A DNA stretch of 64,000 nt from Crocodylus rhombifer (GCA_038503035.1 JAVSML010024330.1:235107-299106); one strand, 5' to 3'. Counted from the stretch's first letter, positions 1 to 13,445 are shown. Made by a program: numbers and translations. Notes: generated by a model from the letters alone, not told the origin.

Positions 1-44
1 TGAGGTCCCTTCCGACCCTAGCATCTATGAATCTATGAATCTAT
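1..44 (+). mobile_element. CR1 LINE, extreme 3' end
   Basis: The window opens inside the last bases of a CR1 retrotransposon. The text 'ggtcccttccgaccctagc' is the conserved CR1 3' end, and it is followed by copies of the octamer ATCTATGA, the usual CR1 tail in place of poly(A). The rest of the copy lies to the left of the window. Confidence 0.85.
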
Positions 45-2965
45 AATGGCACAGTAACAAAGGCACTCTATGGCCATGTGTAGAAGTTCCCAGTAAATAC
101 CATAGCTGAGGTGAGTCTTAAGAGCTTGTCATACATTCACTTAATGGAACAAAGTTTTAAGGGTTTGTCACATATTTACTTGAAACAGCTGCATATAGTT
201 GGACCGTTGTGATTTATTCAAATTTATAAGTGTTAGGGTGGTGTCACACATTCACTTACAAGATTTGCAAATCCTTGGACTGTAATGACCAATTAAAGTT
301 AGTACATGTTTCAAGATAACCCTGCAAAAGATCATGCAGAGGTTGCCTGAAAGGAAACAACAACTTGTCAACACCAGGAGGGCACCTAACAAATGCTAAA
401 CAGCTTGAACATGCATCTACTTGCTTTTAGCTGTACTTAGTAAGCATTAAGTTGAATGTGTGACCTCCCTTACTCAATTTTAAGTCTTCCCTAAATGTAA
501 ACAGGTGAGGAAAGAGTAGATTATAAAATGGAAAGAATAGGAAAAGTGCACACTTTTCTCTTGTTTCATGTTTTTCCAGTTTGTTTCCTTAAAACACTGG
601 TCGGCACTTTCACAGTCAATTTCATTTTGTCATTGGTGCTCAGTTATGTCTCTCTCATCTATTACCCTAGGGAAGATGGCAGTAATACTCCTGCAGAGGC
701 TCTACAAGCAGATGCTGATGTGGTGTGAACTACTGCTGTGAAATTGAAAGTCCTCATGCAGGCTGCAATCAGATGATTGCCTACAGAGAAAACGATGGGA
801 AGAGGTGGGGAAGGAGTAGGACCACCCTGCATCCTGGGCTGGCCAGACACTCCAGGATTCCATAGCCTGGTCCTGGCCACTTGGTCAAAAGTCCCGAGCC
901 AGAGTCAGGCAGGGAGGTGGAGTGGGATAGTGCACCAGGCTGGCAGCTGGTCACATATGGTCACCCTAGACAGGAGGAATTGGTAATGCTACTCTTGATT
1001 CAACCAGAATACCTTGCAAATGCAGAGGGGAGGGGTCTTTTTTTTAATGGGTGGTGTTTTATCAGATGGACTTTTCTACAGGAAATTTCAAGTCAAAGGA
1101 AAAATATTTAAGTGGACTTCACCAAATGACTCTATTCATTTTTTAATTTTTTTTATTTTAAAAAAGATAGCAAGTTTTATTGTATTAGTTCTTCCCAAAA
1201 TGAACCACACTATTTTATATCTCATTACTCAACCATTACTCTATTGTAGGATTTCTACCCATTTTCAGCTACAGGTGTTCAGTCTTCTTGGAGCCCCCAT
1301 CTATTCCAATTCCAGCTATGGTTGTTTCTAAATGTGTAGTGTTTATTATAAAAAATTTCCTCTTTTTCTCGGGTATCTTCCTTTTGTTGTCATAATAGTA
1401 CATCAATTTTAGGATTTTGAACAATTGGCTATTGTGGAAAATGTAATATATGTAAAAAAAATCAAAATTTAAGTCATTAGTGAGCTTTATGAAGAACAGA
1501 TGATCTCCAACCTTGTAAAGTTGTCTTACCTTGCAGAGACCAAATTTGATATAACTTTTTCAGTTACCAATGGGAAAAAAAAGAAAATGCCCCTTCTTTG
1601 TATTTGTATCCATCACTTTAACAGATCATTTCTACTATGAACTCAGATACTACTTCAGTAACTACAGTTTTATTGGATTATGTTCAGTTGGGAGAAAAAA
1701 AGTAGAAGATTGCACATAGTGTTATACAAACTACACTTTTTTCTTGTGCAGAAGCTTTCCTTAAGAAGACGAACAAGATGTCTTTGGTAAGAAGCCAATT
1801 CATTTTAAGATCCTGCCTGAGCTTTTCTTTTTTTATATGTTAACCATTTTCAACTGTTTAAGGATAATCCATGTTTTGGATAGTACATCTTTAAATTCAA
1901 CTAGACACAAGGCTTCAGGGAGATTTTCTTGGTTCCATTATGTGAATATTTCCAGGTAAATTTGCTAAAAGTTTCTCCATTGTTAAATTTCCAAACTTGT
2001 CTGTTTGTAGATAGATACTCACACACACATATTTGTGTGTGTAAAATATATTTCTTTCTATACTTTCTTTCTGTTCTCACATCCCACACAGATGTTATCA
2101 GCCTCTTGAAGATTTGTTGCATTTCTCAATGCAAAGGAGAGGCTGGTGTCACTTTTTAAGATTAACTTTTCCATTCATATTCTTAATGTTGTTTGCAGTT
2201 TACAACAATAACAATAATTCACACTTTAAGTCTGAAAAATTGTATAGGAGCTCAAAGAAGCAAGATAACAATTTTAAAGGGTAGGTCTCTATAGGAGAAA
2301 GTATCTACTCATTACATTTTTAAATCTCTCCAACTGGGATTTGTCAAATGATGTGTTTGACTGCTGTAGACAATAGAAAACTTCAAGTTTGTACTTTGCC
2401 AGTCACTTTTGGGTAAGATATTCTTTGAATAAGACATAGTGTTAAGTTTCATGCATCCAGGGTATTTATCTTTCAATTAATTCCCGTCAAATTACCTAGT
2501 TGTCACCATTGACTTGAAAGATAATGATCAGTTCCTTGTTAATCTTTTTAAACACCACCCCCCCATTTGAAATTTTTTTCACTGCCAGTGGGAAAAGTGA
2601 ATATTATGCCTCAAATGAGGTATTCTCAAATACAAGCTTTCATATAATATTACTGTATTCCTATTCTAGAGATCCTATTTAGTGTGTTAATTCTATGTAT
2701 ACCCAAAGAGGTTTATGAATTCATCTTCAGAACCAGTAAAAAACTTCAAGTTGTTATTCATTACATAATCTATTTTAGCTTGTACGCTTTCATTACAAAG
2801 TAGCAGTCTTAAGTGATCTTTACATTCTTCTCTCTGCTGGCACATTGCCATAGCCATTTAGTATTTTCCATGATGCCCATTTTGTCTGCTCTATTTGATG
2901 TATTCTCTGATAATCTGTGATCCAGCTCTCAATGAAAATGTCCATAAATGTCCATATAATTAAAA
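45..2965. other. AT-rich stretch without a supported gene
   Basis: No reading frame longer than about 100 codons and no recognisable domain. Poly-T and poly-A runs are common. At 2,022-2,044 there is a short palindromic CA/TG tract (acacacacatatttgtgtgtgt). About 780-990 is slightly GC-richer but matches nothing I recognise. Confidence 0.6.
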
Positions 2966-2967
2966 CC

Positions 2968-3432
2968 TAAGGGTGCATCCACACTAGCACGTACATGCAG
3001 GGGTGTGTGTTTCTCACAGGCCAAATAGAAGCAGCACTTCTTATGAGACTGTTATCTGTCCATGGGCACACATCTGCATGCACACTCTGTCATATGACAA
3101 AGTGACCTGGGTTGGGTAGGGGAGGCTGGGGCCAGCACCTGTGTTGGCCCCTGCAGCCTTCCCTGGGGTTCTGGGGGCAGCAGTAGTGTGGAGCAGCTAC
3201 TTGGAGCCTGGCTTGCAGCCAGAGTGTGACTTTGGCTGGCCAGGTTACCTTTCTAGTGGTGTACACTGCTGATGCATATGCTGCACTGCTTTTTCTCCCA
3301 GCATTTTTTTTTTTTTTGACACTGGGATCTCCCTGCGGTGAATGCTTACACATGCGCCATGTACAGTTTGCGGTGCCTCAAACTGGTTTGAGCTGCCATA
3401 AACTGCGCATGCATGCTCAGGACATGCCCTAA
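2968..3432. mobile_element. Possible miniature DNA transposon (hAT-like)
   Basis: The left edge reads 'taagggtgcatccacactag'. The right edge, read on the reverse strand, is 'ttagggcatgtcctgagca', an imperfect inverted match. The interior is GC-rich with short hairpins: GGGGCCA/TGGCCCC near 3,130-3,155 and CTCAAAC/GTTTGAG at 3,377-3,392. The GGGTGCATC start resembles the better elements at 13,446 and 46,044. No target duplication is clear, so the edges are approximate. Confidence 0.35.
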
Positions 3433-3439
3433 GGGTTTC

Positions 3440-5930
3440 CTAACAGTTGGGAATGAATGGGTCAAATTGTCCTGGCAAAATCAAAAGTGATTAGTAAATT
3501 TATATTTTAACTAGGTCCACTATGTCTTTATCATGTGTATGTTTTTTACAGAAATTACTGAATTTCAGCTTTGTATTCCAGAGAGTTTATTTCCTAAAGG
3601 AAGCAGACTGAAAAATCCACGAAAGTGGTACTTTTTTCTACACTTTTGTAGTATCCTAACCTCTTTGAGTATATTTAGTTTAGTATTACTTAAAGCCCAA
3701 TGAAGCAAATTTTAAGATTTCCATCGATTTCAGTTAATTTTAATTTAAGTGTCTACAGGCTTGAGAGACTGTCACTTCCATTTTCACAATGCTAGAACTC
3801 TTTGGACTATGAACAATTTCCTGTCTCGGTGACCAACAGAAGCTGTTTACAACTCTTCCCAACATTTGACAACCAGAAAGCATTAACTCTAAATAGCCTT
3901 GATGAATGTTTGGTACCTGTAGCAGATGTCTCCAGCTTTTATCTGAGGCCAAGATGTTAATTGCTAGCCTAGGAAGCATCTCTCAAGCAATTTGTCAATC
4001 CGTGGGAAAAACTGATTAAAACAGAATTCAAGGAGCTTCTTTTATTTAGAGATTTTTTTTGTTATTGTAAATAATGAAGAAGCTTATTACTTTTACTATT
4101 TAATTAATTTTAAAAACATGTATTTAGCACCTTTTGCTTAAGGTATGTCAGTACTTCATTACTCAGTGATTGGAAACTGCAGTCCAGTTGCTATGGCTAC
4201 AAGAAGGTCCCATAGGACATCTGTATTTAGCTGGACTATCTAGATCTCTCAGAATACTAATAAAATGGAAGAATCTACCTATAAGCATTTCAGCTCAGGG
4301 AAGCATTTTACCAAAATAAAGTATTTGCAGTAAACAAATTTCAAGTTTAATTACCATGCATTATATTAAAAGAAATAAAGTAAAACAAATCCCCTTTGGA
4401 TGCACCTTTTATCTTCCTATTCACTGTAATTGGATTTCAGGTTTTACATACAGATCATTGATATTTAAACCATACCCTCCCACACACACACACACTAAAA
4501 AGCATGTTATTTAAAGTCTCATTGTTAGTGGTAGAAACATATCCATTTCCTAAAACACAATTAAACTAATCAAGGGAGAGAGAGAGCTTAAATTGGATAT
4601 ACTCAATTAAAGGAAACCGGCAAATTGGATCTACTAGCCTTTACTTCTAGTTGGTGTTATATAGCAAAATCCATATGTTACTGAAAAGCATCTCCAGAAC
4701 ACTATTACTTCACCTTCATTTACTTCCACCTTGTTTATGCAAGGACATTTTATTTAAGAAGTGAAATGAATAAAACTGTTCAAAGAAGAAGTCTTTGTGG
4801 AGTAAATAGTTCTTGTCAGAGCAGTTACATGTTCAGTGAAAATCTTTCTGTTGTGTGCAAGTCCACCATGCTTGACTTCAAGATTAAAATAATATTGCTT
4901 AAATCTGGACTTTTGTCTTTGATGGTTGGCCTGTATTGGAAAGAAACAAAATGTGAACTCATTTCTGCTTGAAAACCAGTTTTGCTTACTGTTTTTTTGG
5001 GATTATACTGGGCATATTTGGGTCTATATCCTTCTTGTTTGCTAAAACATTATTAAGAGACTGAGTAATTATAGTTAAAGAACTGAAGTGCCTGAAACAC
5101 TTAAATCCAGTTAGGAAAAGCAACTGTTACCATTGGCAATCTCAAATTCTGTCTGTCTAATCTTTCTATTTAGGAGAAAATGATAGAGAAGGTTAGTAAT
5201 GCAGTGCTGATAATGCCTGACATTCTTAAACATTCATGGAATCTTTCATTTTTGGTTTTAATTTTAGGATGGTATAGGGAACCTACCTCTCACTGGTCGA
5301 TGATTTCTTTCTGATGAGGGATATAAATCGTTGAAGATCTCTCTGTATATGATTGTTTACATAATGGTTACGTGGTTCCACAATGCATCTGTGAACAATG
5401 GAAGTCATTGAGGCCAAAAGTTTATTCATTTTATTCGTTAAAGGAACATTCATCTACAGTAATTCCAAGAATATTCATGGCTATAATATTAGATAATATT
5501 AAGACATTAGAGTTTTGGAAAGGATAGAAACACTTCTGCTTTAGGGTATAAAGGCTGAGAGAAGAGAATCTATAATCTGCAAGACGTTTGGCTTCTCTAC
5601 CTGGGACAGCCAACAGAAGCCAAAAATCAGGTATTGAATTAAAAGGATCACTACCCTAGTCATGCATAGAAACTCACATGGCCTTATCTTACCATTTGAC
5701 TGTAACTAAGGAAAAGTGTAGTTACCTGATTAATTCATGCAGACAACTTATTGTATTTTTTCCCATAGATTGAAGTGTCTTCTATGCCTTTAAATGCACA
5801 GTTCAAACTGGCTGATTTTTTACTGTAAAAAAACTCATGCAGTTTTAAGCCTTAGTTATTAGTCCTCTGTCCTCATGCTTTAACTAATTAAAATGCTTTA
5901 ATTAATACGCTGAGCTAGTAATTCAAGAAG
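3440..5930. other. AT-rich stretch without a supported gene
   Basis: No long reading frame, RNA gene or clear repeat. A (CA)n run of about eight units lies at 4,480-4,495. Nothing else stands out. Confidence 0.6.
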
Positions 5931-5938
5931 TGCATTTA

Positions 5939-6185
5939 GCCTTGGTACAGACATTATACTTTTACCAGTATAAGTGATTTGAAATTGTTCTATATCTGTA
6001 ACAGAACAGTCGTTTGGCACCACAGACTGGTTTAAAAATGGTGAAATCTGGTATAAGATTTGCCAAAACCACCAGGGGGTGAATGTATGTTCTGCTCACT
6101 ACCAATCAAAATTATGCCACTTATAGAAAACCATGTAACTTAGATTCCTCCTTGGACTTTTAAAATGTCTATACCTAGCCATAGG
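5939..6185. mobile_element. Short hAT-like miniature element
   Basis: The left edge 'ccttggtacagacattata' and the right edge read in reverse ('ggctaggtatagacatttt') form an imperfect terminal inverted repeat around a 250-bp non-coding interior. The flanks gcatttag (left) and gcattttc (right) agree at 6 of 8 bases, suggesting a decayed 8-bp target duplication. No transposase is encoded. The family assignment rests on the ends only. Confidence 0.5.
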
Positions 6186-6719
6186 GCATTTTCAACAGAA
6201 GACCCTCATATGCAGAATTTATTTTTCCTTTTATCTCCTTTTTATTTGACAGCTTAAGCTCAGTAAAAAAAAAAATATCTGTTCATTCATGATTTTCTGT
6301 AGGGAAAGAGTTGAACAGGGGAGGTCCTCCTTTTTCTTAGGAAATGAGAGATGAAGTAATGTTACTATTTGGCAAATATAAATTATCTATCCTTCTTTTC
6401 AGTACCATTGTTAAAAGCCCATGGTTGTCAATTTTAGCGGGAGACTTGTATTACTTCTATTAAGTAGAACTTTACTAAAGTTGCTTGTTTTCCATCCATC
6501 ATGAAATGACACTTCATCACAACTAAAAAGCACAGTCACTGCATGTTCCAATTCCTACAACACTTCATATCACTTTCTATGTATGCTTCCACAGAAAAAT
6601 CAACTAGGTTAATTGAAATGTAAGGTGGTATGTTAGTATGAGTAAGCGGTAGCAGAATCTGCCTTCTAGTCACTACACAAAATCTATGTTCATAAAATAA
6701 GTTATCAATGTATCTATAA

Positions 6720-7010
6720 TCAGGGCCATCCTGAGGCAGGGGGGCAGAATCAGGGTGACCACCCTGGGCCCTGCACTTCAGGGGGGGCTGCAGAGCTGGG
6801 TGGAGCAGCATGGTGATGCCACAATGCCCTGGCTTCACATCTGGCAGCTCGGCACGCACCACCTCCTACCCCTGAATCTGCCACTGAATCCGGTGCATCT
6901 GGCTGCTTTCCACTCTGCCCCCGCCAAATCTGCCACTGGCTTCCCTGCATCTGGGGAGGGGCCCCACACAGGCTGATTTGCTCCGCACCCTGCTTGGATC
7001 ATCTCTGCCT
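6720..7010. repeat. GC-rich interspersed segment, unclassified
   Basis: The segment starts 'cagggccatcctgaggcag' and is much richer in G and C than its neighbours. Reading frames cross it on both strands but none resembles a protein family, and the bias towards Pro, Gly and Ala is what GC-rich DNA gives by chance. The start resembles ends of non-autonomous DNA transposons. I could not pair it with a second terminus. Confidence 0.3.
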
Positions 7011-7560
7011 GTAATGGTTCAATTCCATATAACCAAATGTTATATGAATAAGCCTCATAAAGAAGTACAAGGTCTGCCTTTTGAGTTATATTCAATAAAA
7101 TATTAGTTGTCTGTATTTGTTGTAGTGTCTCTATTACTAAAATAATAGAGACACTACAAAAAACAGTAACATTCAGAATTTTACCTTCTCTGAAAATCCT
7201 CAGCTCCAAATTAAAAACCAAGTACAGCTCTTTCAAAAAAGAGTGAGAAAAAATAATGAGTAAGAGAGAAAATTTTTGAGATTGTACATCTTGCTCTAAG
7301 GGACTTTCTGTACTAGAATTACTGACTGGCTTAGGGAATATTTATGCATGTCTGTAATATAATTATTTTGCTATTCAAAAAATGTATTTAGAAATAATAG
7401 CAAATGCAGTTTTCATGTATGAATATTAGAGAATACTTAGTCCATACCTGTCATAGACACAATGCATATAAAACAAATGGTAAATACTCTAAAGCCCCTT
7501 TATATAATACTCCCATAGGACAGCAGTAGACTTATATGGAAATTTTATAGCATTCTATAA

Positions 7561-8543
7561 TAGGGATGTGTAGTACTGTTAAGTACTATGGCACAGATTC
7601 TCAGCTTCTGGTGACTGATGTGCAGGGGGCATGAAATTATATAAACACAGGTCAGGGAGAGTTTGGGAGCAGGGGGATGATGGGGTGAAAGGAAGTCCAG
7701 ACGCCCCTGAAGTAACTGTCTGTTGAAAGCTATAGTTTATTATATTACATGGAACGCAGCCTGGTGGTGGGAGGCAGAGCACAGCACTGGCTCTGTGCAC
7801 CTCCTGCTGCCAAGCTGTGGTCCGATCAGCTCTGTCAGTCCCATGGAGTGCAGTGCCACCTTGTCTGCTTCCTGCCACCAGGCTCAACTCCATGGGGCTG
7901 ACAGAGCCGATTGGAGTGCAGCCCAGCACTGGGAGGCAGAGTGCAGCACTGGCCCTGACCTCCTCCCACTGCCAGGATGCACTCCATGGGGCTGATGAAG
8001 CTGGTGCCCGATGACAGGATGCTGCCACTGCTTCCTGGGGCCAGCAGCAGCATCTATCTTCCCTGGCGGTAGGTGTGAGCACTGCTCCTAAGTGGCAGCA
8101 GCAGCACAGATCCAGGGGCCCACACCCTGGGAGGAGTCTGGCTTAGCCCCGCAGCCCTGTTGGGGATGTGAACCCCGAGATCTGTATGTCAGATGACAGC
8201 AGGCTGCTGCTGCCGGCAAATTTTGCTGTGAAGATTTTGAGGTGCAAAACCTCTGCACCTATCTCCTTGAAACTTGGCAGGATTCATACCATATGAAGAG
8301 GCTACCTACTCTGCAATTTGCATTCCAATCAGGTAACAAATTACAATGTTTTAGGCATTTTCATGATTCCCCATTATAGCCTATGGATGAAACGTTGAAA
8401 CGAGTCAAAACAGTGAAACAAGTTTCAACAAAACAAAACGGGACAGTGCTTCAAAATGAAGTGAAATGATTAAATGAAACACTGTCCCTTTGAAATGGCA
8501 AAATGGACTTCAAAAGAAAATTATGGTGTGTCGCACAGCCCTA
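7561..8543. mobile_element. Non-autonomous DNA transposon with TAGGG-type ends
   Basis: The left end 'tagggatgtg' and the right end 'cacagccctattt' (reverse: tagggctgtgcgac) form a short inverted repeat like that of the better-defined element at 37,062-37,710. The interior holds a GC-rich palindrome at 7,752-7,995, then AT-rich DNA containing 'gaaacgagtcaaaacagtg' and the reciprocal gaaacactgtccctttg, another inverted piece. The frames of 90-167 codons here have no family resemblance and arise from the palindrome. The 8-bp flanks (ttctataa, tttattac) do not match, so the ends are tentative. Confidence 0.45.
7752..7995. repeat. GC-rich imperfect palindrome
   Basis: The left arm 'gcctggtggtgggagg' (7,759-7,774) pairs with 'cctcccactgccagg' (7,962-7,976). 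'gatcagctctgtcag' (7,824-7,838) pairs with 'ctgacagagccgatt' (7,898-7,912). Both pairs centre near 7,868, so the arms form one long fold-back of about 240 bases rather than scattered hairpins. Confidence 0.75.
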
Positions 8544-9337
8544 TTTATTACTAGTTACTAGTAACCATGACTGTTCCAAAGCAGATTTAAACATGTGCTG
8601 CATGCCTTACGGGGCAAGGAAAGAAAGACATCTTTAATCTAATTTTCCTCCATTCCTTTATTTAGTCTAGGTTTGTCATTTATCACATCTCAGCCAGACC
8701 TAGGAATCTGGGCCTATACATGTGTTATTGAAATCTATATTGAAGCCTATTGTTTTCTTCACTGTTAAATTTTACTGATTACCCTCCCCCCCACCAAGCA
8801 GCAACCTTCATTTTTTATTATCAGTTCCTGAGAAGGAAGGCTATATAGCTAAGCTATGATTACCAAAATCATCATATACCCTTTGAAATTCAGTTTACAG
8901 AATCTGAAAATGCTGAAATAGTGATATCCACTTGACATTTATGCAACGAAAAATTGTTTTTCACAGAGAGTGAACTCTGATCTAAGAAAGGCCACAAAGT
9001 AAGTGCACACTGTGCTTCCACAGGTCCAACACATGCCTGACTGAGCCCTGTTCTGTTTTGACAAGCTGACAGATGTTAAATAATTCCTATGCTCCTCTCT
9101 CAGGAATGCTCAATTCTGCTGAGGGATCTTCTATATCCATATAACATCCACATAAAAGGGCATTCACAGTAGCAAAACCAGACTTTATATTTCAGCAACT
9201 GCCTTCAAAGGTGCACATGAAGGGTGCCAGTCAAATATGCAGAGCTCAGGCATTTTTTACCACTGTATTGTGAAGTTGTTCAGAGCAGATTGAAAACATT
9301 TGTGCCCCATACAGCCATCATTTATATAATTGCTTAA
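8544..9337. other. AT-rich stretch without a supported gene
   Basis: No reading frame of note, no RNA gene and no recognised repeat. A short poly-C run is present near 8,785. Confidence 0.6.
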
Positions 9338-9926
9338 AACCTGTGGGCTTACACACATGTAGGCAGCCTGTTCCAATGTACTGGAAATCCAGTACATGCT
9401 CTCTGGGCTGGTCGGGGCTTTCTACTCCACAGCAGAACTAGCCCCTTCCCTCTGCTCCCTGGTTGGAGCTCAGCAGAGACTGCAGGTGTCTGCCTGGCTG
9501 CCCCTCTCCCCTCCCCACCCCTCTGCCTTACACAGATACCTCTCAGCATTAGCTAGCAGACCATATACTAGCTATGGCCCATGTTGTGGCAGACAGGACA
9601 AAGACAGAACCAACAGGTAGCTGCTAATGTCCTCTGTTGTTTTCTTAATGGGGTGATAAACACTGAGTTAGGGGGTGATAAACACTGTGTTATAAATTCC
9701 CTGCTGGGCTGGTCAGGGGGGAAGGGTGGGAACCCCTCCCTAATCAGAGCATACTGCTCGGGTCTGGCCCTTCCCCCTCAGCTCAGCTCTGTGGAAGGGA
9801 AAGGAGGTTTTCTCTGGCACCCCCTGGCTTCTAGCCTGAGCCACTGCAGGCATTTGCCTGCTTGTTTGGGATGTCTGTACAGTTACAAACTGGTTTAGCC
9901 TAACCAGGTTAGACTAACCTGCAAAG
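9338..9926. repeat. GC-rich unclassified repeat with local duplications
   Basis: The phrase 'gggtgataaacactg' occurs twice in tandem (about 9,651 and 9,674). 'ctgggctggtc' also recurs (9,403 and 9,703). The right edge contains the dyad 'aaactggtttagcctaacc' followed by aggttagactaacct. The structure suggests a non-autonomous element immediately upstream of the next CR1. Frames of about 100 codons show no family similarity. Confidence 0.35.
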
Positions 9927-9929
9927 GTT

Positions 9930-11303
9930 GGAAGGAGGATCCAGGCAACTATAGGCCAGTCAGTCTCACCTCCATCCTTGGCAAAGTCTTTGAAAAGATT
10001 ATTAAGGCTCATATATGTGAGAGCCCAGCAGGAAAAAAATATGCTGAGGGGAAACCAGCATGGGTTCATAGCAGGTAGATCATGCCTGACTAATCTAGTC
10101 TCTTTTTATGACCAGGCTACAAAACACCTGGATGCAAGAGTAGGGGTTGACATCATTTACTTAGATGTCAGGAAGGCCTTCGATATGGTATCCCACCCCA
10201 TACTGGTGAACAAATTAAGAGGCTGTGACTTGGATGATTACACAGTCCAGTGGATGGGAAATTGGCTAGAGGGTTGCACCCAGAGAGTGGTGGTGGATGA
10301 GTTGGTATCAACCTGGAATAGAGTGTGCAGTGGGGTCCCGCAGCAATCGGTCCTTGGACCTATACTCTTCAATGTTTTCATCAGTGACTTGGACAAGGGA
10401 GTGAAGTGTACTCTGTCCAAGTTTGCGGATGATACAAAACTGTGGGGAGAAGTGGACACACCGGAGGGCAGGGAACAACTACAGACAGACCTGGATGGGT
10501 TGGACAAATGGGCAGAAAACAATAGAATGTAATTTAGCAAGGAGAAATGCAAAGTGCTGCACCTAGTGAGGAAAAATGTCCAGCACACCTACTGCCTAGG
10601 GAATGACCTGCTCAGTAGCACGGAAGCGGAAAGGCATCTTGGAGTCCTAGTGGACTCCAAGATGAACATGAGTTGTCAGTGTGATGATGTCATCAGGAAA
10701 GCTAACTGCACTTTATCATGCATCAGCAGATGCATGACAAACAGAACCAAGGAGGGGATACTTCCCCTCTATTGGACACTGGTCAGACCACAGTTGGAAT
10801 ACTGCATCCAGTTTTGGGTGCCACACTTCAAGAGGGATGTGGATAACTTGGAGAGGGTCCAGAGAAGGGCCCTTGTATGGTTAAGCCCTACGAGGAGAGA
10901 CTAAGGCATCTGGACCTCTTCAGTCTCTGCAAGAGAAGGTTGAGAGACAAACTTGTGGCTGCCTATAAATTCATCAGGGGGGCACAGAAGGGAATTGGTG
11001 AGTCCCTACTCAACAAGGAGCCCCTGGGGGGTCACAAGAAATAATGGCCATATGCTAGCAGAGAGCAGATTTAGACTGGACATTAGGAGGAACTTCTTCA
11101 CAGTTAGAGTGGCCAAGGTCTGGAATGGGCTCCCAAGGGAGGTGGTGCTCTCCCCTACCCTGGGGGTCTTCAAGAGGAGGTTGGATTGGCATCTGGCTGG
11201 GGTCATCTGAACCTAGCACTCTTTCCTGCCTATGCAGGGGGTGGGACTTGATGATCTATAGAGGTCCCTTCCTGCCCTAACATCTATGAATCTATGAATC
11301 TAC
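9930..11303 (+). mobile_element. CR1 LINE copy, 5'-truncated
   Basis: The copy starts inside the reverse transcriptase ([11 protein letters not shown]) and runs to the CR1 3' end with ATCTATGA tail units at 11,283-11,300. The 5' untranslated region, ORF1 and endonuclease are absent, as expected from incomplete target-primed reverse transcription. Coding fragments at 9,978-10,532, 10,554-10,904 and 10,953-11,210 cover the RT and the C-terminal domain. Confidence 0.93.
9978..11210 (+). pseudogene. CR1 ORF2 fragment: reverse transcriptase and C-terminus
   Basis: This is the reverse transcriptase part of CR1 ORF2, which copies the element's own RNA at a nicked chromosomal target. In the first 184-residue frame (9,978-10,532), GNQHGF is near residue 25, the YLDVRKAFD block near 61-69 holds the first catalytic aspartate, and FADD at 149-152 supplies the paired aspartates. 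The usual SGVPQGS motif reads SGVPQQS. A stop at 10,531 follows NRM, and the frame resumes as FSKEKCKVLHL. Further frameshifts separate the frames at 10,554 and 10,953, which carry the LRRPQLEY-like and VTRNNGHML-like C-terminal motifs. It cannot make a working enzyme as it stands. Confidence 0.9.
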
Positions 11304-13440
11304 ATAGAAATATGATGGCACAAGTGAGCCTGGTAACTAGATAGGTAAACTGTACTATTACCACTCATTCAGATTGTATTGAACCAGATATTTAATGATT
11401 TATCATACTGGATGCCCAATTTCCGTGTACATATCAGGAAATGTACGTGGACAAAACTGACTGTTTTGGAAGCCCACAACTTAAAAGTACTCAGGTAAAG
11501 AAAAGAATCTATAGCACAATTTCTCAGTTCCAAATCTGAGATAAAAGCATAACTGGGAAACAAAGAGAGATGCAATCCACTGTAATAAAAAGTAAGGCAA
11601 TACAGAATTTAGTAGGTCTTATAAAACAGTAGGTCATATAACAGTAATTTAGCTTACATTTTTGTCTACTATATAATATGTACAGTAGACATTTATGACT
11701 ACATATCATAATAAAGGATATCTTGAGATAGGAGTTATATAAAAAGTGTTTTCTATTCTACTTGGTAACCATGCATAGCTGGATCAATTGTTTGTGCTGA
11801 ATTCCTGAAGCAAGCAGAAAAAAACTAAAGCTAGCAAAAAGATGATCTGTAAGTATAATTATTAAAGAAATAGCCTCAAAAAGAGAGAGAGAGCCACTTC
11901 AAAGCTCAATAATACATCAAAATCTATTGTTAAAGGATCATTACAGTGTGTAAACTCTGTCAGTTGCTAATAGAAAGTAATGTTGTAATGTTAATATTAA
12001 TACACAGCTGCTATAAATGGTCACGGTTGTAGTGTACTTGTAGTTCCACTTATGCCTATATGGTAAGCTTACTGTACTGCTTTTCCTGGTGGGCATCTCC
12101 TAAAGCTGAATCAGTGTAGCCACCTCTGTGTGGCCACTGGAGTGCACCAACTAGCATTTGTCAGAGCCCACCCCCAAACTAATTAGCCTGTCTGCCCACA
12201 CAAAACCTGGCCATATTGCTTCTAGCATTGGAGACAGTCTGATGCAAGGAGACGAGTGTGATTACAATTACTGCTGTTTACCCTATAAATATAGCCTGTG
12301 GGTTGGAGAGAAAATTGCTGATCTTTAAACATTATCTGATCTGAAAGCTAGGACTCTAGGAAATATATGAAAAAGACTCCATGTAGTTATACAAGGCCCA
12401 TCTAAAAGTGTGCCTTTTCAAAGGATTCATTCACAGAACTCTAGCAGCATGAAACTGGTATTTGGTTTTGAGTTACATATATATTAAAAATAATGAGAGC
12501 TCTTGTCTAAAATCACTTGAGACCAGACTTTTATTTGAAAGCTAATGAATTAAAACTATTGCCCACTTTGTAACCAAAAATGTTGCATTATGTGATTCTG
12601 TCCATACCAGTTGGGTATTAAGGAATTAAGACTTGAATATGTGACTGCACACAGGTAACAACTGGGTCTTTTCCCCCATAACCTTGTATAAGCCATTGTG
12701 CTACAGCTTTGTTTGAAAAAGAATACTCTGTGTGGAAGTTGAGAGGGGCAAGGCTGGGCTGCAGTAGGAGGAAACAAAGGTTGGCCGTGGCAACATTTCC
12801 ACTGAGCCTGAAATCATATTTAACATCTTGAGACTGAGACTCCTACAAGCCATGACCACTATATCTATAGATGAATCCAGCTAATTACAGCATAGAGCCA
12901 AGGCTATATGAGTGTATTTGTAGGACTGAACATTTTATAAGTATTTAAGGCATATACGCCAGAAAATCTGGTGTGTGGGCAGAAATATAGGAGGGAAAGA
13001 AAAGCATGAGGAATTGTCCATGTGTGTTCTTCCTATATCTGCTGATCAGAAAGTTCCCATATATTTTTAGCAATTACAGGTTTAGGAGACCTCGACTGTA
13101 CAAATTTAACTAATTCATTGGAATTCCTTGCAGTAACTGTTTGCCATTGTGAGATCCTGCAAGTTTTTAAGGATGAAATAAATATATTTCTATACATGCA
13201 TATTGTATCATCTCTTCTATATCTACTACACAGACTTTATAAAATAATAAAACAACCAATATTTTGGATTTATACCAACACTGTATAGCTAAACCTTAAG
13301 TAATGAAAATTCTCCTTTCTTGATACTCAGGCAAAACTCAAAGCTAAAACACAGAGATTTGATTTGAATCTAAAACTATCTGAGACACCATAATAACTTG
13401 GCATATTTCCATTAATTATGTCACAGTTTAAAGATATCAC
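11304..13440. other. AT-rich stretch without a supported gene
   Basis: No recognisable protein, RNA gene or transposon end. Small features include an (AG)n run at 11,881-11,893. The reverse-strand frames of 60-73 codons look like chance. Confidence 0.6.
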
Positions 13441-13445
13441 CATTT

